Shown piece after piece: positions 6,827 through 7,582 of a stretch of 7,582 nucleotides of DNA. The notes below the pieces were generated by a model, which did no database searches, had not been told where the DNA came from, and worked only from the letters and a program-made list of their open reading frames with translations. The stretch is from Novosphingobium sp. 9U. GTDB taxonomy: Bacteria > Pseudomonadota > Alphaproteobacteria > Sphingomonadales > Sphingomonadaceae. Within the stretch, counting starts at the first letter, position 1. Each line of letters begins with the position of its first letter. The stretch spans positions 1-7,582 of the forward strand of contig NZ_LR732522.1 in NCBI RefSeq assembly GCF_902506425.1. Reading direction: 5' to 3'. The position numbers and the translations under genes are program-made.

Positions 6827-6850
6827 TACAACCACCCGCGCACAGGTCTC
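6827..6850 (-). repeat. right terminal inverted repeat of the outer IS5-family element
   Basis: Perfect inverted partner of 4443-4466. It lies about 53 bases upstream of the TTG start of the outer transposase. Confidence 0.9.
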
Positions 6851-6853
6851 CTT

Positions 6854-7582
6854 TAGGGCACTTTCACGACGACCGTTGATATCCAGCGGGTTGGAAGAAG
6901 TTCGCGCACTCGTTTCGAAGGAAGCGATCGAGTAGGCTACCGATGCGTTGTACGAGGCCGTCAACGGATCGTGCCGGCTCCTGCCTAAGAAGCGCCTTGA
7001 GCTTGGAGAAAGGCCATCTCGATCGGGTTCATGTCTGGGCTGTAGGGCGGCAGGTAGAAGATCTGGGCACGGCGGTCGGCGATCGCCTCGCGGATGCCGG
7101 CGACCTTGTGCGCGGGTAGGTTGTCGAGCACCACGACATCGCCAGGCATGAGGGTCGGTGCAAGGACATGCTGGACGTACATGCGGAAGGCATCGCCATT
7201 CATGCGCGATCAAGCAGTTATGGTGCTGTCATCCCGGAGAGCCGGAGCCCGGCGACGAACGTCATCGTCTTCCAGTAGCCGAACGGCGCCTTGTCACGGC
7301 AGCGCTCACCGAATCGCGCCGAGCCATAGAGCCGCGCAATCTTGGTGTTCAATCCCGTCTCGTCAAGGAAGATTAGGCTCTCAGGATCGGGGAATGGCTG
7401 CGCAGCTCTTGCACAGTTTGCGCCTTGCCACGTCCGGCCGGGCCGCGTTCCAGATGGTAGTGCCCCGCGGGGTGGTGTAGGAACACCGATCCTGGGCAGG
7501 GCCAAGGATGATCAGGCTGCCAGTGCTGGCAGGCTGATGTGCGGGTTATCGCTCAACGCGCCGATCGTTTGCAGCGTCATGT
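6854..7582 (-). mobile_element. IS630-family element, partial, right end outside window
   Basis: The transposase remnant fills this segment. Just beyond its stop codon the plus strand reads TTTA-GGGCACTTTCACGACG. Because IS630/Tc1 elements duplicate a TA dinucleotide, TA at 6854-6855 followed by GGGCAC at 6856 is the best guess for the element's end. That would place it only five bases from the outer IS5-family repeat (6850). The boundary is inferred from one end only. Confidence 0.5.
6864..7582 (-). pseudogene. IS630-family transposase, multiply frameshifted, N-terminus outside window
   Basis: Read from the right edge on the minus strand, an N-terminal piece MTLQTIGALSDNPHISLPAL (from 7580) stops at TGA 7512-7514. 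It is followed after too short a distance by RPDVARR (about 7420-7440), so an internal deletion is likely. The DDE core is recognisable: SLIFLDETGLNTKIARLYG, APFGYWKTMTFVAGLR, then PGDVVVLDNLPAHK and YLPPYSPDMNPIEMAF. The C-terminus is SKLKALLRQEPARSVDGLVQ to NECANFFQPAGYQRSS, with TGA 6864-6866. Lesions are a shift near 7415, TAA (7218-7220) where Trp is usual before LLDR, a one-base loss near 7204 before MNGDAF, and an extra base in the run at 7009-7011 before SKLKALL. All three acidic residues remain, but in different frames, so no functional protein is made. Confidence 0.85.

Larger units (their letters stand above)
4443..6850 (-). mobile_element. IS5-family element (outer), split by a second IS
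   Basis: The element is bounded by 24-bp perfect inverted repeats at 4443-4466 and 6827-6850 (outer end GAGACCTGTGCGCGGG...). It carries a minus-strand transposase in two pieces, 6773 to about 6038 and 4741 to 4551. Subtracting the 1296-bp insert and one copy of its 4-bp target duplication leaves about 1108 bp, normal for an IS5-group element. Flanking bases (TGAT on the left, CTTT on the right) show no obvious direct repeat, so one flank has probably been altered since insertion, perhaps by the adjoining IS630-type element. Confidence 0.88.

Noticed and set aside
4443..6850. Composite transposon, with the 24-bp repeats enclosing cargo
   Set aside because: The repeats belong to one IS whose own transposase is split by the inner IS. 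Everything between them is transposase or IS end; there is no cargo gene.
1..7582. Defence system, CRISPR array, toxin-antitoxin pair, tRNA or rRNA
   Set aside because: No repeated spacer pattern, no cloverleaf-like segment and no nuclease, methylase or toxin motif was found on either strand. The recognised content is regulators and insertion sequences.

Overview
The window is a GC-rich stretch, roughly 60 % GC by eye, with alphaproteobacterial character, most likely from a sphingomonad (Sphingomonas, Sphingobium or Novosphingobium). That assignment is inference from the style of the transposases and regulators, not from any marker gene. It looks like a plasmid or genomic-island accessory region that has become a graveyard of insertion sequences.

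Left part (1-1570): two transcriptional regulators on the minus strand, both with convincing ribosome binding sites. One is an AraC-family activator with a cupin N-terminus, running off the left edge. The other is a LuxR/FixJ-type regulator whose receiver domain has lost its phosphorylation residues. Between them lies a short plus-strand reading frame that may be the tail of a decayed gene. No target operon is visible, so the regulatory role of either protein cannot be deduced here.

Middle-left (about 1600-3310): an IS110-family element (IS1111-like layout) on the plus strand, with an early in-frame stop and a central frameshift. Its 3' noncoding stretch of about 255 bp directly abuts the broken N-terminal part of an IS5-family transposase on the minus strand.

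Middle (3310-4440): poorly recognisable material. It holds a minus-strand reading frame with a good ribosome binding site but a stop at codon 15, a frame-broken coding-like stretch, and a small plus-strand gene for an 89-residue protein with a CxxC...H...H zinc-finger-like motif.

Right part (4443-6850): a clear nested insertion. A roughly 1.1 kb IS5-family element with 24-bp perfect terminal inverted repeats has been split by a second IS5-family element of 1296 bp (4742-6037). The inserted element has 17-bp imperfect inverted repeats and is bordered by a 4-bp AGCT duplication. Removing the insert and one AGCT rejoins the reading frame of the outer transposase. Both transposases also carry nonsense codons. 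Right edge (6856-7582): a multiply damaged IS630-family transposase continues beyond the window.

Every transposase seen here is interrupted by at least one stop or frameshift. No defence system, CRISPR array, tRNA or rRNA was found. The most informative signals are the reconstructable nested insertion, the noncoding IS110 end that may encode a guide RNA, the receiver-dead LuxR regulator and the small zinc-finger-like protein.
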